From the NCBI GenBank assembly GCA_038533575.1, contig JBCAYL010000001.1, positions 1,516,226-1,580,225 of the forward strand: 64,000 nucleotides of DNA. The letters run 5' to 3'. A model generated the notes under the pieces. The model was not told the DNA's origin, searched no databases, and was given only the letters and a program-made list of their open reading frames with translations. The stretch is from Pseudomonadota bacterium (GTDB taxonomy: Bacteria; Pseudomonadota; Alphaproteobacteria; Rhodobacterales; Rhodobacteraceae). A program made the translations under genes and the position numbers. Below are positions 51,794-61,290 of the stretch, one piece after another. Position 1 is the first letter of the stretch, and each line of letters begins with the position of its first letter.

Positions 51794-52852
51794 TCAGGAG
51801 GCCGTGCCGCCTTCTTCGCCCGGCACCATGGGCAGGACATCGATCGACACGCTCTCGTGGACGCGCTCGGAAGGATCGCGCCCCACGCGCCGCGGCCAGC
51901 GGTTCCAGAAGAATTTCTGCCACCCGCTCCAGGCCCCGATGGAGGGCGCATGGGCATCGCGGGGGAAGCCGTCCCGCCAGCCGGGCGAGAAGCTCAGCCC
52001 GCTCTCCTGCAGCCGCTCCATGAGCCATACGAAAGGAATGTTCGCCAGCGGCCGCGCGGCGTGGAAGCCGCGAAGCTGCCCGCCGACATCGCCATGGGTG
52101 CCGCGGAACCAGACCTGCTCGAGCCGGCCGCGCCAGTGTGGCTTCCGCGCCCAGAGCACGGGCGCGAAGGCCCGCCGCGTCTCGTTGAGCGCCAGCGCCT
52201 GATAGCCCGCGCGCACATGGGGCCCGAGGGTGTGATCGTGGAAATGATGGAGCCGGTCGGTGATCATCCAGATCAGCGGCAAGCGCAGGCCGAGCGCCTT
52301 CACCGTGTCCCAGACGGCCACCGCCTCGATCTCCACGTGGTCATGGCAGTGCCGCCCGGCGAAGGCCTCCGCCGCCGCCACGCGCTTGGGTGCACAATAG
52401 AGCCGGTAGACCTCGCGCAGGTGCCGCTCCGTGGCCGCGTCATGGCGCAGAAGCCCCACGCGGCCCACGATGCCCGCCAGCGAGCGCGCCGCGTAGGCCC
52501 CCCGCGAATAGCCGATGAGGTAGATCCTGTCCCCCGCCCGGTACTGCGAGGCCAGCCAGCCATAGGCGCGCTTGATCTGGCCGTTGATCCCGTCTCCCGT
52601 GGCGATGGCCAGCGCATCGCCCCAATCGCCCCATGGCAGCCCGGCCTCGTAGTAGAGCGCCACGTCATTGCCGCCATGGCCGCGGATCAGCTTGGCCGCG
52701 AGCCCCGCATTCGTCTCGCAGCCGGGATCGAGGGTCGACATGGTCCCGTCGAGGATCACCACGAGCTTGCGATAGCTGCGCGCGCGCGGCGCCACGGCCA
52801 CCTGCCGGAAGCGCTGCCCGAAAAGCCCGCTCAGTCGGTCAAGGAGCCCCAT
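51794..52852 (-). CDS. DUF2235 alpha/beta hydrolase (Tle1-like fold)
   Basis: The 352-residue protein has the DUF2235/phospholipase Tle1-type pattern: KLVVILDGTMST, the nucleophile elbow YLIGYSRGAYAARSL (Ser116), VEAVAVWDTVKALG and the histidine in GTHGDVGGQL. Such domains are found in type VI secretion lipase effectors and in stand-alone proteins. No type VI genes, signal peptide or VgrG are present here, so a cytosolic enzyme is likelier. It lies immediately downstream of the thioesterase stop, convergent. Confidence 0.85.
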   Translation of the reverse strand: MGLLDRLSGLFGQRFRQVAVAPRARSYRKLVVILDGTMSTLDPGCETNAGLAAKLIRGHGGNDVALYYEAGLPWGDWGDALAIATGDGINGQIKRAYGWLASQYRAGDRIYLIGYSRGAYAARSLAGIVGRVGLLRHDAATERHLREVYRLYCAPKRVAAAEAFAGRHCHDHVEIEAVAVWDTVKALGLRLPLIWMITDRLHHFHDHTLGPHVRAGYQALALNETRRAFAPVLWARKPHWRGRLEQVWFRGTHGDVGGQLRGFHAARPLANIPFVWLMERLQESGLSFSPGWRDGFPRDAHAPSIGAWSGWQKFFWNRWPRRVGRDPSERVHESVSIDVLPMVPGEEGGTAS

Positions 52853-53024
52853 GGGCAGCTCCCGGGAGGATGGCCAACATCGTCATGCCCCGACCATAAC
52901 CCCGAAATCCTGAAGGGAGACACACCTTTAGGTGACGCATCCCCGCGCCGCATTTGACGCCTTTAAGCCCTGCTGTCACTTCGCTAGACAACGCCAGCAC
53001 AACCCAGAGCCGGGACCCGCCGCC

Positions 53025-56000
53025 ATGGACAAGACCTTCAACGCCGCCGAGGCCGAAGCACGCCTTTATGCCGCCTGGGAAGAGGCGGGCTGCTTCAGCG
53101 CCGGAAAGCACGTAGAGAACGCCGAGACCTCCGCCTACTGCGTGATGATCCCGCCGCCCAATGTCACCGGCGTCCTTCACATGGGTCACGCCTTCAACAA
53201 CACGCTGCAGGACATCCTCACGCGCTGGCACCGGATGCGCGGCTTCCACACGCTCTGGCAGCCCGGCACGGACCACGCGGGCATCGCCACGCAGATGGTC
53301 GTGGAACGCCAGCTCATGGAGACCCAGCAACCGGGCCGCAAGGAGCTCGGCCGCGAGAAATTCCTCGAGAAGGTCTGGGAGTGGAAGACGCAATCGGGCG
53401 GCACGATCCGCGATCAATTGAAGCGCCTCGGCGCCTCCTGCGACTGGTCGCGCGAGGCCTTCACGATGTCCGGCGCGCCGGGAGTGCCCCCCGAGCTAGC
53501 AAAAGCAAACGAGGGCAATTTCCACGACGCCGTCATCAAGGTCTTCGTGAAGATGTACGAGCAGGGCCTCATCTACCGCGGCAAGCGTCTGGTGAACTGG
53601 GATCCGCATTTCGAGACGGCGATCTCCGATCTCGAGGTCGAGAATATCGAGACGCCGGGCCACATGTGGCACTTCAAGTACCCGTTGGCGGGCGGCGCGA
53701 CCTACGAGTACGTGGAGAAGGATGACGACGGCAACGTCACGCTGCGGGAGACGCGAGACTACATCTCCATCGCCACGACGCGGCCCGAGACGATGCTGGG
53801 CGACGGCGCGGTCGCCGTTCACCCGTCAGATGAGCGCTACGCGCCAATCGTCGGAAAATACTGTGAAATCCCGGTGGGTCCGAAAGAGCACCGCCGCCTG
53901 ATCCCGATCATCACAGATCCCTATCCGGACCCCGACTTCGGCTCGGGCGCGGTGAAGATCACCGGCGCGCACGACTTCAACGACTACGCCGTGGCCAAGC
54001 GCGGCGGCATCCCGATGTACCGCCTCATGGCCTTCGACGGCACCATGCGCGCCGACGGCGCCCCCTACGCCGAGGAGGCTGAAAAAGCGCAGGCCCACGC
54101 GAAGGGTGCCGCGTTCACGGAAAACGAGGCCGACGCGATCAACCTCGTTCCAGACGATCTGCGCGGGCTCGACCGCTTCGAGGCGCGCAAGAGGGTGGTG
54201 GAGCAGATCACCGCTGAGGGCCTCGCGGTGATGGTCGAAGCACCCCACGCCCCGGACACCGATCCGGGGCCTCCGCCTGCTGAGGGAGAGGTCCCGGGTC
54301 AAGCCCGGGACGAGTTGATCCCTTTGGTGGAGTCCAAACCCATCATGCAGCCCTTCGGCGACCGCTCGAAGGTGGTCATCGAGCCCATGCTCACCGACCA
54401 GTGGTTCGTGGACACCGACAAGATCGTCGGCCCCGCCCTCGACGCAGTGAAGAACGGCGACGTCAAAATCCTCCCCGAGAGCGGAGAGAAGGTCTATTAC
54501 CATTGGTTAGAGAACATCGAACCCTGGTGCATCTCCCGCCAGCTCTGGTGGGGCCACCAGATCCCGGTGTGGTACTATCCCCCACTCGGATGGTCCGACG
54601 AAGACGAAAAAGTTGCTCAAAAGTACGTTCGACGAAAGCCGAGGTCGCCAACCTCGGACATGGCAAATCATGTCTGTGCTTCAAGCTTCGAAGACGCAAA
54701 GGCACAAATCCTACATAATCTTCATCATTCTGTGCACCGTGGAACGAAGGTGGAGATACTGGAAGGAGAACCCTTGGCGGGTCACACTGGCATTTGGGAC
54801 ACCGACGACGGGGTCCCGGCCTTTTACCTTCATCGCGACCCCGACGTCCTCGACACCTGGTTCTCCTCCGGCCTCTGGCCCATCGGCACCCTCGGCTGGC
54901 CCGAGGACAGCGAGGAGCTCAAACGCTACTTCCCCACCACCGACCTGATCACCGGGCAGGACATCCTCTTCTTCTGGGTGGCGCGGATGATGATGATGCA
55001 GCTCGCGGTCGTCGACGACATCCCCTTCAAGAACGTCTACCTCCACGGCCTTGTCCGCGACGCCAAGGGCAAGAAGATGTCGAAGTCGACCGGCAACGTC
55101 GTGGACCCGCTCGACATCGTCGATGAATACGGCGCCGACGCGCTGCGCTTCTCGTCGGCGGCCATGGCGGCCCTCGGCGGGGTGCTCAAGCTCGATATGG
55201 AGCGCATCAAAGGCTACCGGAATTTCGGCACGAAGCTTTGGAACGCGGCGCGCTTTGCGGAGATGAACGGCGCGCTCTCGGCCCGCGGGGCCGTGTACAA
55301 AACGCTCAACACCGGCTCCGCGAATGTACAAAACAGTACAAATCGCTGGATTATCGGCGAAACGGCGAAGGTCCGGGAGGCGGTCGACGAGGCCCTCGCC
55401 GCCTACCGCTTCAACGACGCCGCCTCCGCGCTCTACGCCTTCGTCTGGGGCAAGGTTTGCGACTGGTATGTCGAGTTTGCCAAGCCCTTGCTTTCAAACG
55501 AGGAAACCGCGCAGGAGACCCGCGAGGTCATGACCTGGGTACTGGAGCAATGCTGCATCCTGCTCCACCCGATCATGCCCTTCATCACCGAGGAGCTCTG
55601 GGCCCAGACGCCCCGGGAGCGGATGCTCGCGGTCACGGAATGGCCGACCTATGGCACTGATATCGTTGATAAATCAGCGGATCAGGAGATCAACTGGGTC
55701 ATCACGCTTATCGAGAATATCCGCTCCGCGCGGGCCCAGATGAACGTCCCCGCTTCTGCCCGCATCCCCCTCGTCGCCGTCGACATGGACGCAGCCGGGG
55801 CCGCCGCGCTCGCCGCGCAATGGCCCCTCATCGAGCGCCTCGCCAGGGTCGAAGGCCCTGAAAACACTGGCGAAATGCCCAAGGGCGCGCTCGTCATCTC
55901 CGCGCCCGGATGCACCCTCGGCCTTCCCGTCGCCGATCTCATCGACGTCGACGCCGAGCGCGCGCGACTGACGAAGAGCGTTGGCAAACTCGACAAGGAA

Positions 56001-56153
56001 ATCAAGGGCTTGGAAGGGCGTGTGAACAATCCGAAGTTCGTTGCCTCCGCCCCTGACGACGTCGTCGAAGAAGCCCGCGCCAATCTCGCCGCCCGCAAGG
56101 AAGAGCGGGACACGCTGTCGGCCGCCGTGGAGCGACTGGAGGAAATGGCATAA
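53025..56153 (+). CDS. valS: Valyl-tRNA synthetase
   Basis: The enzyme charges tRNA-Val. The 1042-residue protein has the HIGH motif [11 protein letters not shown] (His52-His55), KMSKS at residues 684-688 ([15 protein letters not shown]), the editing CP1 domain, the anticodon-binding domain and the C-terminal coiled-coil arm ([21 protein letters not shown]). It is longer than usual because of two inserts: about residues 409-429 derived from a REP-like palindromic DNA element, and about 526-585 of low G+C DNA. Both keep the frame open and lie outside the signature motifs. ATG 53025 gives the family N-terminus. Confidence 0.95.
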   Translation: MDKTFNAAEAEARLYAAWEEAGCFSAGKHVENAETSAYCVMIPPPNVTGVLHMGHAFNNTLQDILTRWHRMRGFHTLWQPGTDHAGIATQMVVERQLMETQQPGRKELGREKFLEKVWEWKTQSGGTIRDQLKRLGASCDWSREAFTMSGAPGVPPELAKANEGNFHDAVIKVFVKMYEQGLIYRGKRLVNWDPHFETAISDLEVENIETPGHMWHFKYPLAGGATYEYVEKDDDGNVTLRETRDYISIATTRPETMLGDGAVAVHPSDERYAPIVGKYCEIPVGPKEHRRLIPIITDPYPDPDFGSGAVKITGAHDFNDYAVAKRGGIPMYRLMAFDGTMRADGAPYAEEAEKAQAHAKGAAFTENEADAINLVPDDLRGLDRFEARKRVVEQITAEGLAVMVEAPHAPDTDPGPPPAEGEVPGQARDELIPLVESKPIMQPFGDRSKVVIEPMLTDQWFVDTDKIVGPALDAVKNGDVKILPESGEKVYYHWLENIEPWCISRQLWWGHQIPVWYYPPLGWSDEDEKVAQKYVRRKPRSPTSDMANHVCASSFEDAKAQILHNLHHSVHRGTKVEILEGEPLAGHTGIWDTDDGVPAFYLHRDPDVLDTWFSSGLWPIGTLGWPEDSEELKRYFPTTDLITGQDILFFWVARMMMMQLAVVDDIPFKNVYLHGLVRDAKGKKMSKSTGNVVDPLDIVDEYGADALRFSSAAMAALGGVLKLDMERIKGYRNFGTKLWNAARFAEMNGALSARGAVYKTLNTGSANVQNSTNRWIIGETAKVREAVDEALAAYRFNDAASALYAFVWGKVCDWYVEFAKPLLSNEETAQETREVMTWVLEQCCILLHPIMPFITEELWAQTPRERMLAVTEWPTYGTDIVDKSADQEINWVITLIENIRSARAQMNVPASARIPLVAVDMDAAGAAALAAQWPLIERLARVEGPENTGEMPKGALVISAPGCTLGLPVADLIDVDAERARLTKSVGKLDKEIKGLEGRVNNPKFVASAPDDVVEEARANLAARKEERDTLSAAVERLEEMA
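54250..54311. repeat. Palindromic (REP-like) element inside valS
   Basis: Two inverted repeats lie within the valS reading frame: CCCCGGA-CACCGA-TCCGGGG (54250-54269) and GTCCCGGG-TCAAG-CCCGGGAC (54291-54311). The second has an eight-base stem and a loop and matches the style of palindromic repeats common in alphaproteobacterial intergenic DNA. It is translated in frame as part of ValRS. Confidence 0.65.
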
Positions 56154-56156
56154 GCC

Positions 56157-57263
56157 ATGACCGATAAGCGACTGACAGAGCTCGCAAAATCTCTGCCGGC
56201 ATCGGTCCCGTTCGTGGGTCCGGAGGCCATGGAGCGCGCGCGCGGCGCGGCGTTCCAATCCCGGCTCGGGGCCAACGAGAGTGTATTCGGCCCCTCGCCG
56301 CGGGCAGTCGAGGCGATGGCCAAGGCGGCGTCAGAGGCATGGAAATACGGCGATCCGGAGATGAACGACCTCCGCCAAGCCCTTGCCGCACATCATGAAA
56401 TCGACGCCAAGCACATCATCGTCGGAGAGGGCATAGACGGCCTCCTCGGCCTCGTGGCGCGCCTCGTTGTGAGCCCGGGCGACCGCGTCGTCACATCCGC
56501 CGGTGCCTACCCGACCTTCGACTACCATGTCGCCGGCTTCGGTGGGGAGATCGTCCGCGTCCCCTACCGCAATGACGCCGAGGATCCCGCGGCCCTTCTG
56601 TCCAAGGCAACCGAGGTCAGGGCCAAGCTGATCTACTGGTCCAACCCGGACAATCCCATGGGGACGTGGCACCCCGCGGGTGTGGTCTCTCGCGCGATCA
56701 GCCATGTACCCCCGGGCGCGCTCCTCGTCCTTGACGAAGCCTATATCGACACAGCCCCTGCGGGCACTGCCCCTGCGCTCGACCCGGCGGATGCGCGGGT
56801 CATCCGGATGCGCACGTTTTCAAAGGCTTACGGGCTCGCAGGCGCGCGCGTGGGCTATGCGATCGGACCGACCGCGCTCATTTCCGCGTTCGACCGCGTG
56901 CGCAATCACTTCGGCATGAGCCGCGTGAGCCAGGCCGCTGCCATCGCGGCTTTGAGCGACCAGGAGCACCTCGCCGAGACTCTGCGCGCCATCCAGGCTT
57001 CGCGGAGCGAACTCACGCGGATCGCCCGCGAGAACAAGCTGACGGCCCTGCCCTCGGCCACCAACTTCGTCACCATCGACTGCGGGCGAGATGGCTCCTT
57101 CGCCGTGCTCGTCCTCGAAGGGTTGCTCAAGCGCGGCATCTTCGTGCGCAAGCCCATGGTGCCACCGCTCGACCGCTGCATCCGTGTGAGCTGCGGGCGC
57201 CCGGAGGACATGGCCGCCTTCAGCAAGGCCTTGCCCGAAGCCCTCGAAGAGGCAAGCGGCTGA
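56157..57263 (+). CDS. Pyridoxal-phosphate aminotransferase (histidinol-phosphate aminotransferase-like)
   Basis: The 368-residue class I/II aminotransferase has LGANESVFGPSP at the start, the DNPMG motif (NPDNPMGTW), the PLP lysine in MRTFSKAYGLAGARVGYA and the terminal arginine in CIRVSCGRPEDM. It is like HisC-type enzymes. It starts three bases after the valS stop, so it is likely translated from the same message. The his genes are not present here; the substrate may be histidinol phosphate or another amino acid. Confidence 0.88.
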   Translation: MTDKRLTELAKSLPASVPFVGPEAMERARGAAFQSRLGANESVFGPSPRAVEAMAKAASEAWKYGDPEMNDLRQALAAHHEIDAKHIIVGEGIDGLLGLVARLVVSPGDRVVTSAGAYPTFDYHVAGFGGEIVRVPYRNDAEDPAALLSKATEVRAKLIYWSNPDNPMGTWHPAGVVSRAISHVPPGALLVLDEAYIDTAPAGTAPALDPADARVIRMRTFSKAYGLAGARVGYAIGPTALISAFDRVRNHFGMSRVSQAAAIAALSDQEHLAETLRAIQASRSELTRIARENKLTALPSATNFVTIDCGRDGSFAVLVLEGLLKRGIFVRKPMVPPLDRCIRVSCGRPEDMAAFSKALPEALEEASG

Positions 57264-57365
57264 AAAGCTGCGCGTTTCTTGCGCGCCTGCGCACCGAGCT
57301 AGGCGGTAACGAAACTTTCGCTTTTCTTGGGCAGATCTGCCGCTACCGTTGCGACAGGAGGCCAG

Positions 57366-57551
57366 ATGAGCAACGAGAATTTTACCCCTAAGGAAGCGCC
57401 CAACTACACCAACGCGTTTCTGGCTATCATGCTCCCCATCGCGTTCTTCGCGCTCTGGATCATTGCGGGTCTCTTCGGGTTTGCCTGGGTCATCCTCTCA
57501 GCCATGGGGGCCGAGGTCGCCTATCGTCGGTTCACCGGCAGCCGCTCCTGA
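57366..57551 (+). CDS. Small membrane protein of unknown function
   Basis: The 61-residue protein has one or two membrane segments (about residues 16-47, FLAIMLPIAFFALWIIAGLFGFAWVILSAMG) and a basic C-terminus (YRRFTGSRS). A GACAGGAGG ribosome site lies just upstream of ATG 57366. Its last 54 bases overlap the 3' end of the convergent class V aminotransferase gene. No family is recognised. Confidence 0.68.
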   Translation: MSNENFTPKEAPNYTNAFLAIMLPIAFFALWIIAGLFGFAWVILSAMGAEVAYRRFTGSRS

Positions 57552-58766
57552 AATCACCGAGGCCGCCGCACGTGTGCCGCCCTCTCCGTGGGGGATGCCC
57601 AGCGCGGTGAGCCCAGCCTCGATGGACCCCAGCGTGCCCAGGATCGAGTGCGCGTTCACATGCCCCATATGCCCGACGCGGAAGAAGCCGTGCCATGCCG
57701 GATCGTCGCTCGGCGCCATGCCGAGCCCGATGCCGAGCGTCACGCCGGCCACCTGATCCATCCATTCGCGGAGCGCCGTCCCATGCGGGGCGCCGATCCT
57801 GAGCGACGTAACAGCGTTGGAGCGGTGTGACGGATCGGGGACGTTGAGCTCCAAGGGTCCCTCTTCGCCCCAGGCCTCAAATGCCGCCCAGACGGCGCGC
57901 GCCAGCGTGGCGTGCCGGTCGATCACGGCGTCGAGCCCCTCTTCGTGAACGATCATGTCGAGCGCTGTGCGCAACCCGTAAAGATGGTGCGTGGGCGCCG
58001 TCCCGTCAAAGAGCTGGTAGTATTGCCCTGGATTGGCGCGCGGACGCCAGTCCCAGTAATGGGTGACGCAGGCGGCCTCCTCGCGCGCCGCATCGGCCTT
58101 GTCGGAGAAGAAGACGAAGCCCATGCCCGGCGGGGTCATCAGGCCCTTCTGGCAGCCCGCCACCATGACATCGACGCCCCAGTCATCCATCCGAAAATCG
58201 TCGCAGCCGAGGCAGGCGATACAGTCCACCATGAGCATCGCCGGGTGCCCGGCTGCGTCCATGGCGGCCCGGAGGGCGCCGATATCGCTCTTCACGGAGG
58301 TGGAGGTGTCCACCTGAACACACAGGATCGCCTTGATCTGGTGGTCCTTGTCGGCACGCAGCGCGTCTTCGACCTGTGTGTAGCCCATGGCGGACCGCTT
58401 CCCGAAGTCGATGAACTCGCACTCGATCCCGAGATACCCGGCCATGTTGGACCAACCATGGGCGAAAAAGCCCGTTGCCAGCACGAGGACCTTGTCGCCC
58501 GGAGAGAGCGTATTCGCGAGCGCCGCCTCCCAAGCCCCGTGCCCATTGGCAATGTACATCGCCACATGTCCCGTGGATCGCGCCACGGCCTTGAGATCGG
58601 GGATGATGGACGCCGTCATTTCCACGAGCTGGCCCGCATAGATGTTCGGCGCGGGGCGATGCATCGCCTGGAGCACCCGGTCGGGGATCACGGAAGGCCC
58701 TGGGATCGCCAGCATGGGGCGACCTGCCGCGAGAGACTGTCGAATGGCACGCGTTTGATTGTTCAT
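57498..58766 (-). CDS. Class V aminotransferase (alanine/serine-glyoxylate family)
   Basis: The 422-residue PLP enzyme begins with AIPGPSVIPDRVLQAMHRPA, has the cofactor lysine in VAGCQKGLMTPPGMGF, and has the MLMVDCIACLGCDDFRMDDWGVDV aspartate region. It resembles alanine-glyoxylate and serine-glyoxylate transaminases. The C-terminal 25 residues (ASVISGAAAGEPTIGDLGPHG) run past the family end and overlap the small membrane protein gene. The donor and acceptor are not determined. Confidence 0.88.
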   Translation of the reverse strand: MNNQTRAIRQSLAAGRPMLAIPGPSVIPDRVLQAMHRPAPNIYAGQLVEMTASIIPDLKAVARSTGHVAMYIANGHGAWEAALANTLSPGDKVLVLATGFFAHGWSNMAGYLGIECEFIDFGKRSAMGYTQVEDALRADKDHQIKAILCVQVDTSTSVKSDIGALRAAMDAAGHPAMLMVDCIACLGCDDFRMDDWGVDVMVAGCQKGLMTPPGMGFVFFSDKADAAREEAACVTHYWDWRPRANPGQYYQLFDGTAPTHHLYGLRTALDMIVHEEGLDAVIDRHATLARAVWAAFEAWGEEGPLELNVPDPSHRSNAVTSLRIGAPHGTALREWMDQVAGVTLGIGLGMAPSDDPAWHGFFRVGHMGHVNAHSILGTLGSIEAGLTALGIPHGEGGTRAAASVISGAAAGEPTIGDLGPHG

Positions 58767-58871
58767 GCTTGCGAGGTATGCCGAGGCCCACGCCCCGTCA
58801 AACCTTGCTTGGCCCGGGCCTTGCGCCTAGAGGTGGCACAGCCCAAATCATGGGCACCCGAGCAGACCGAC

Positions 58872-59558
58872 ATGACCTCCCTCCGACAGAGCATAAAGGG
58901 CTTGGCCCGCATCACGCCCGAGACCCTCTCGACGCGGCTAGGGCGCGTGTGGGCTTACGTCTGCTACAATCTGTTCGACCACGGCTTTCTCCGGATCTGG
59001 TGGACCAACCTCGAGGAAATCGCGCCGGGCGTGTGGCGCTCGAACCAGCCCGGGCCGCAGCGGATGGCGCAATACGCCCGCATGGGGATCAAGAGCGTCC
59101 TTATCCTGCGTGGCAGCGGTGAGAAGGCCCACTTTCAGTTGGAGCAGGAGGCCGCCGCGCGACACGGCATCAAGCTCCACATCCTCGGCATCCATGCGCG
59201 CAAAGCAGATCGCGCAAGCGCCCTCCTCGCGCTCCTTAAGACCTTCGAGGAGATCGAAGGCCCGTGGCTCATGCACTGCAAATCGGGCGCGGACCGGGCG
59301 GGCCTTGCCTCCGCGCTCTATCTGCTCTCCATCGGGCGGCCGCTTTCAGAAGCGCGCAAGCAGCTCTCCTGGCGCTATGTTCACCTCAAGAGCACGCTCA
59401 CCGGCGTCCTTGATGTCCTGCTGGACCAGTATGAAGAGACGCTCGAAGAGGAGCCGATGGACATCAAGACCTGGCTAGAGACGAGGTATGACCGCGCGCG
59501 GCTGACCAAGGAATTCCAAGAAGGACGCCGTCATGGCAAGCCCTGGCCTAGAAAGTGA
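58872..59558 (+). CDS. Dual-specificity/tyrosine-type protein phosphatase
   Basis: The 228-residue protein has the cysteine phosphatase P-loop MHCKSGADRAGLASALY with Cys136 and Arg142 (HCxxGxxR), within a fold starting GVWRSNQPGPQRMAQYARMGIKSVLILRG. It is the bacterial dual-specificity type. It overlaps the ABC exporter gene by 26 bases, so the two are in one operon. It may dephosphorylate a protein or lipid substrate related to the exporter; this is inference from position. Confidence 0.88.
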   Translation: MTSLRQSIKGLARITPETLSTRLGRVWAYVCYNLFDHGFLRIWWTNLEEIAPGVWRSNQPGPQRMAQYARMGIKSVLILRGSGEKAHFQLEQEAAARHGIKLHILGIHARKADRASALLALLKTFEEIEGPWLMHCKSGADRAGLASALYLLSIGRPLSEARKQLSWRYVHLKSTLTGVLDVLLDQYEETLEEEPMDIKTWLETRYDRARLTKEFQEGRRHGKPWPRK

Positions 59559-61290
59559 GATGAGCGACACTGCCCGCTTGCGCTGGCTTTGGCGCAGCTA
59601 TGGGCGTCGGCACCTGCCCCTGCTCCTCCTCGCGATCTTTCTCATGTCTATCGAGGGCTCGATCCTCGGGGCTGTGAGCCTCTTGATGGAGCCCATGTTC
59701 GATCGCGTTTTCGTGGAGGGTTCCACCTCCGCGCTCATCTTCGTGGGGGGCGGATTTTTCGCGCTCTTTACGCTGCGCGCGCTCACATCCTCGGCCCAAC
59801 GCGTGCTGATGACGGTCATCGGCCTCCGCGTTTCGGCCTCCATCCGGCTCGACCTCCTCAACCACACCATGGGCCTCGACGGAGATTTTCACTCGACGCA
59901 TCCGCCCGGCTACATGATCGAGCGCGTGAAGGGAGATACCGGCGTCGTTGTCGCAAACGGCAAGTCCATCGTGACGGGCGTCGGGCGTGACATCATCTCG
60001 CTCATCGTCCTCTTCGGCGTCGCCATCAGCGTGGACCCAGTTTGGACGGCCGTGGCGCTCATCGGCATTCCCCTGCTCTTTGCCCCCGCAATCGCGATCC
60101 AGAAGTTCATCCGAGACCGCTCAACGCGCGCCCGGGAGGCCGCCGCGCGCATGGCCTTGCGGCTCGACGAGGTCTTTCATGGCATCAACACGGTCAAGCT
60201 TTCCAGGCTCGAGCGATACCAATCTGACCGCTACCAGGGCGCCACCGACACATTCAACCGCTCCGAGACCGAGAGCGAGCTCGGGCGCGCCATGATCCCC
60301 GGCCTGATCGACGTGCTCACAGGCGTGGGCATCCTCGGGGTGCTGGCCTATGGCGGCGGCGAGATCGTGAGCGGCGAGAAGACCGTCGGCCAGTTCATGT
60401 CCTTTTTCACCGCCATCGCTCTCGCCTTCGAACCGGTGCGCCGCTTGGGCAACCTTTCAGGCGCGTCGAAGACGCTGGCCGCGAGCCTCGAGCGGATCCA
60501 AACGATCTTCTCGACGAGACCGACCCTGACCATTCCGGCCAACCCGAAGCCCGCCCAAGCAGGCGAGATCCGCTTCGAGGACGTGCACGTGGCCTACGGC
60601 GAAACGCATGCGCTCGACGGTTTGAGCCTCAGGGCTGCAGAGGGAAAGGTGACCGCGCTCGTCGGGGCCTCGGGCGCGGGCAAGAGCACGGTCTTCAACG
60701 CCCTCACCCGCCTCTCCCCGCTCACCAGCGGCCGGGTGAGCGTCAATGGCACAGACATCACCGAGGTTCTGCCCTCGGACCTCCGCGGGCTCATCTCGGT
60801 CGTCAGCCAGGACGCGTTGCTCTTCGACGATACGCTGCGAGAGAACATCACCTTCGGCCTGCCGATTGAGGACGATCAGCTCGAGCAGGCGCTCGAAGCG
60901 GCCCACGTGGCAGATTTCCTGCCAAAGCTGCCCGCGGGCCTTGAAAGCCCCGCCGGGCCGCGCGGCTCGAACCTCTCCGGCGGCCAGCGTCAGCGGGTCT
61001 CGATCGCTCGCGCCCTCCTCAAGGATGCGCCGATCCTCCTCCTCGACGAGGCCACCTCCGCCCTCGACGCCGAGAGCGAGCTCAAGGTGCAGGAGGCGCT
61101 GTCCCGGCTCAGCACCGGGCGGACGACGCTCGTCATCGCGCACCGCCTCTCCACCATCCGGGATGCCGACCGCATCGTGGTGATGGACCGCGGACGCGCC
61201 GTCGAAGAGGGCACCCATGAAGAGCTGCTCGCCCTGGGCGGGGCCTATGCCCGCCTCCACGCGCTCCAGTTCCGGGAGGAAGGGGCGTGA
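59533..61290 (+). CDS. ABC transporter, MsbA-like exporter (fused membrane and ATPase domains)
   Basis: The 585-residue half-transporter has six membrane segments (about residues 20-310) and an ATPase with Walker A GASGAGKSTVF (about 378), signature LSGGQRQRVSIA (about 480) and Walker B ILLLDEATSALD (about 500). It is like lipid A/MsbA and multidrug exporters. The start ATG 59533 has AGAAGG eight bases upstream; ATG 59560 (MSDTARL) is an alternative. ygfZ overlaps its stop by four bases. Confidence 0.92.
   Translation: MASPGLESEMSDTARLRWLWRSYGRRHLPLLLLAIFLMSIEGSILGAVSLLMEPMFDRVFVEGSTSALIFVGGGFFALFTLRALTSSAQRVLMTVIGLRVSASIRLDLLNHTMGLDGDFHSTHPPGYMIERVKGDTGVVVANGKSIVTGVGRDIISLIVLFGVAISVDPVWTAVALIGIPLLFAPAIAIQKFIRDRSTRAREAAARMALRLDEVFHGINTVKLSRLERYQSDRYQGATDTFNRSETESELGRAMIPGLIDVLTGVGILGVLAYGGGEIVSGEKTVGQFMSFFTAIALAFEPVRRLGNLSGASKTLAASLERIQTIFSTRPTLTIPANPKPAQAGEIRFEDVHVAYGETHALDGLSLRAAEGKVTALVGASGAGKSTVFNALTRLSPLTSGRVSVNGTDITEVLPSDLRGLISVVSQDALLFDDTLRENITFGLPIEDDQLEQALEAAHVADFLPKLPAGLESPAGPRGSNLSGGQRQRVSIARALLKDAPILLLDEATSALDAESELKVQEALSRLSTGRTTLVIAHRLSTIRDADRIVVMDRGRAVEEGTHEELLALGGAYARLHALQFREEGA

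Noticed and set aside
51794-52852. DUF2235 protein as a type VI secretion effector
   Set aside because: No vgrG, paar, immunity gene or secretion cluster is present; the domain alone does not prove secretion.
52953-52990. TTGACG-based promoter for valS
   Set aside because: TTGACG at 52954 has no acceptable -10 at 16-18 bases; the nearest TAGACA is 24 bases away.
54240-54790. valS as a pseudogene because of the two inserts
   Set aside because: The frame is open throughout, HIGH, KMSKS, editing and anticodon domains are intact, and it is an essential gene with no second copy in view.
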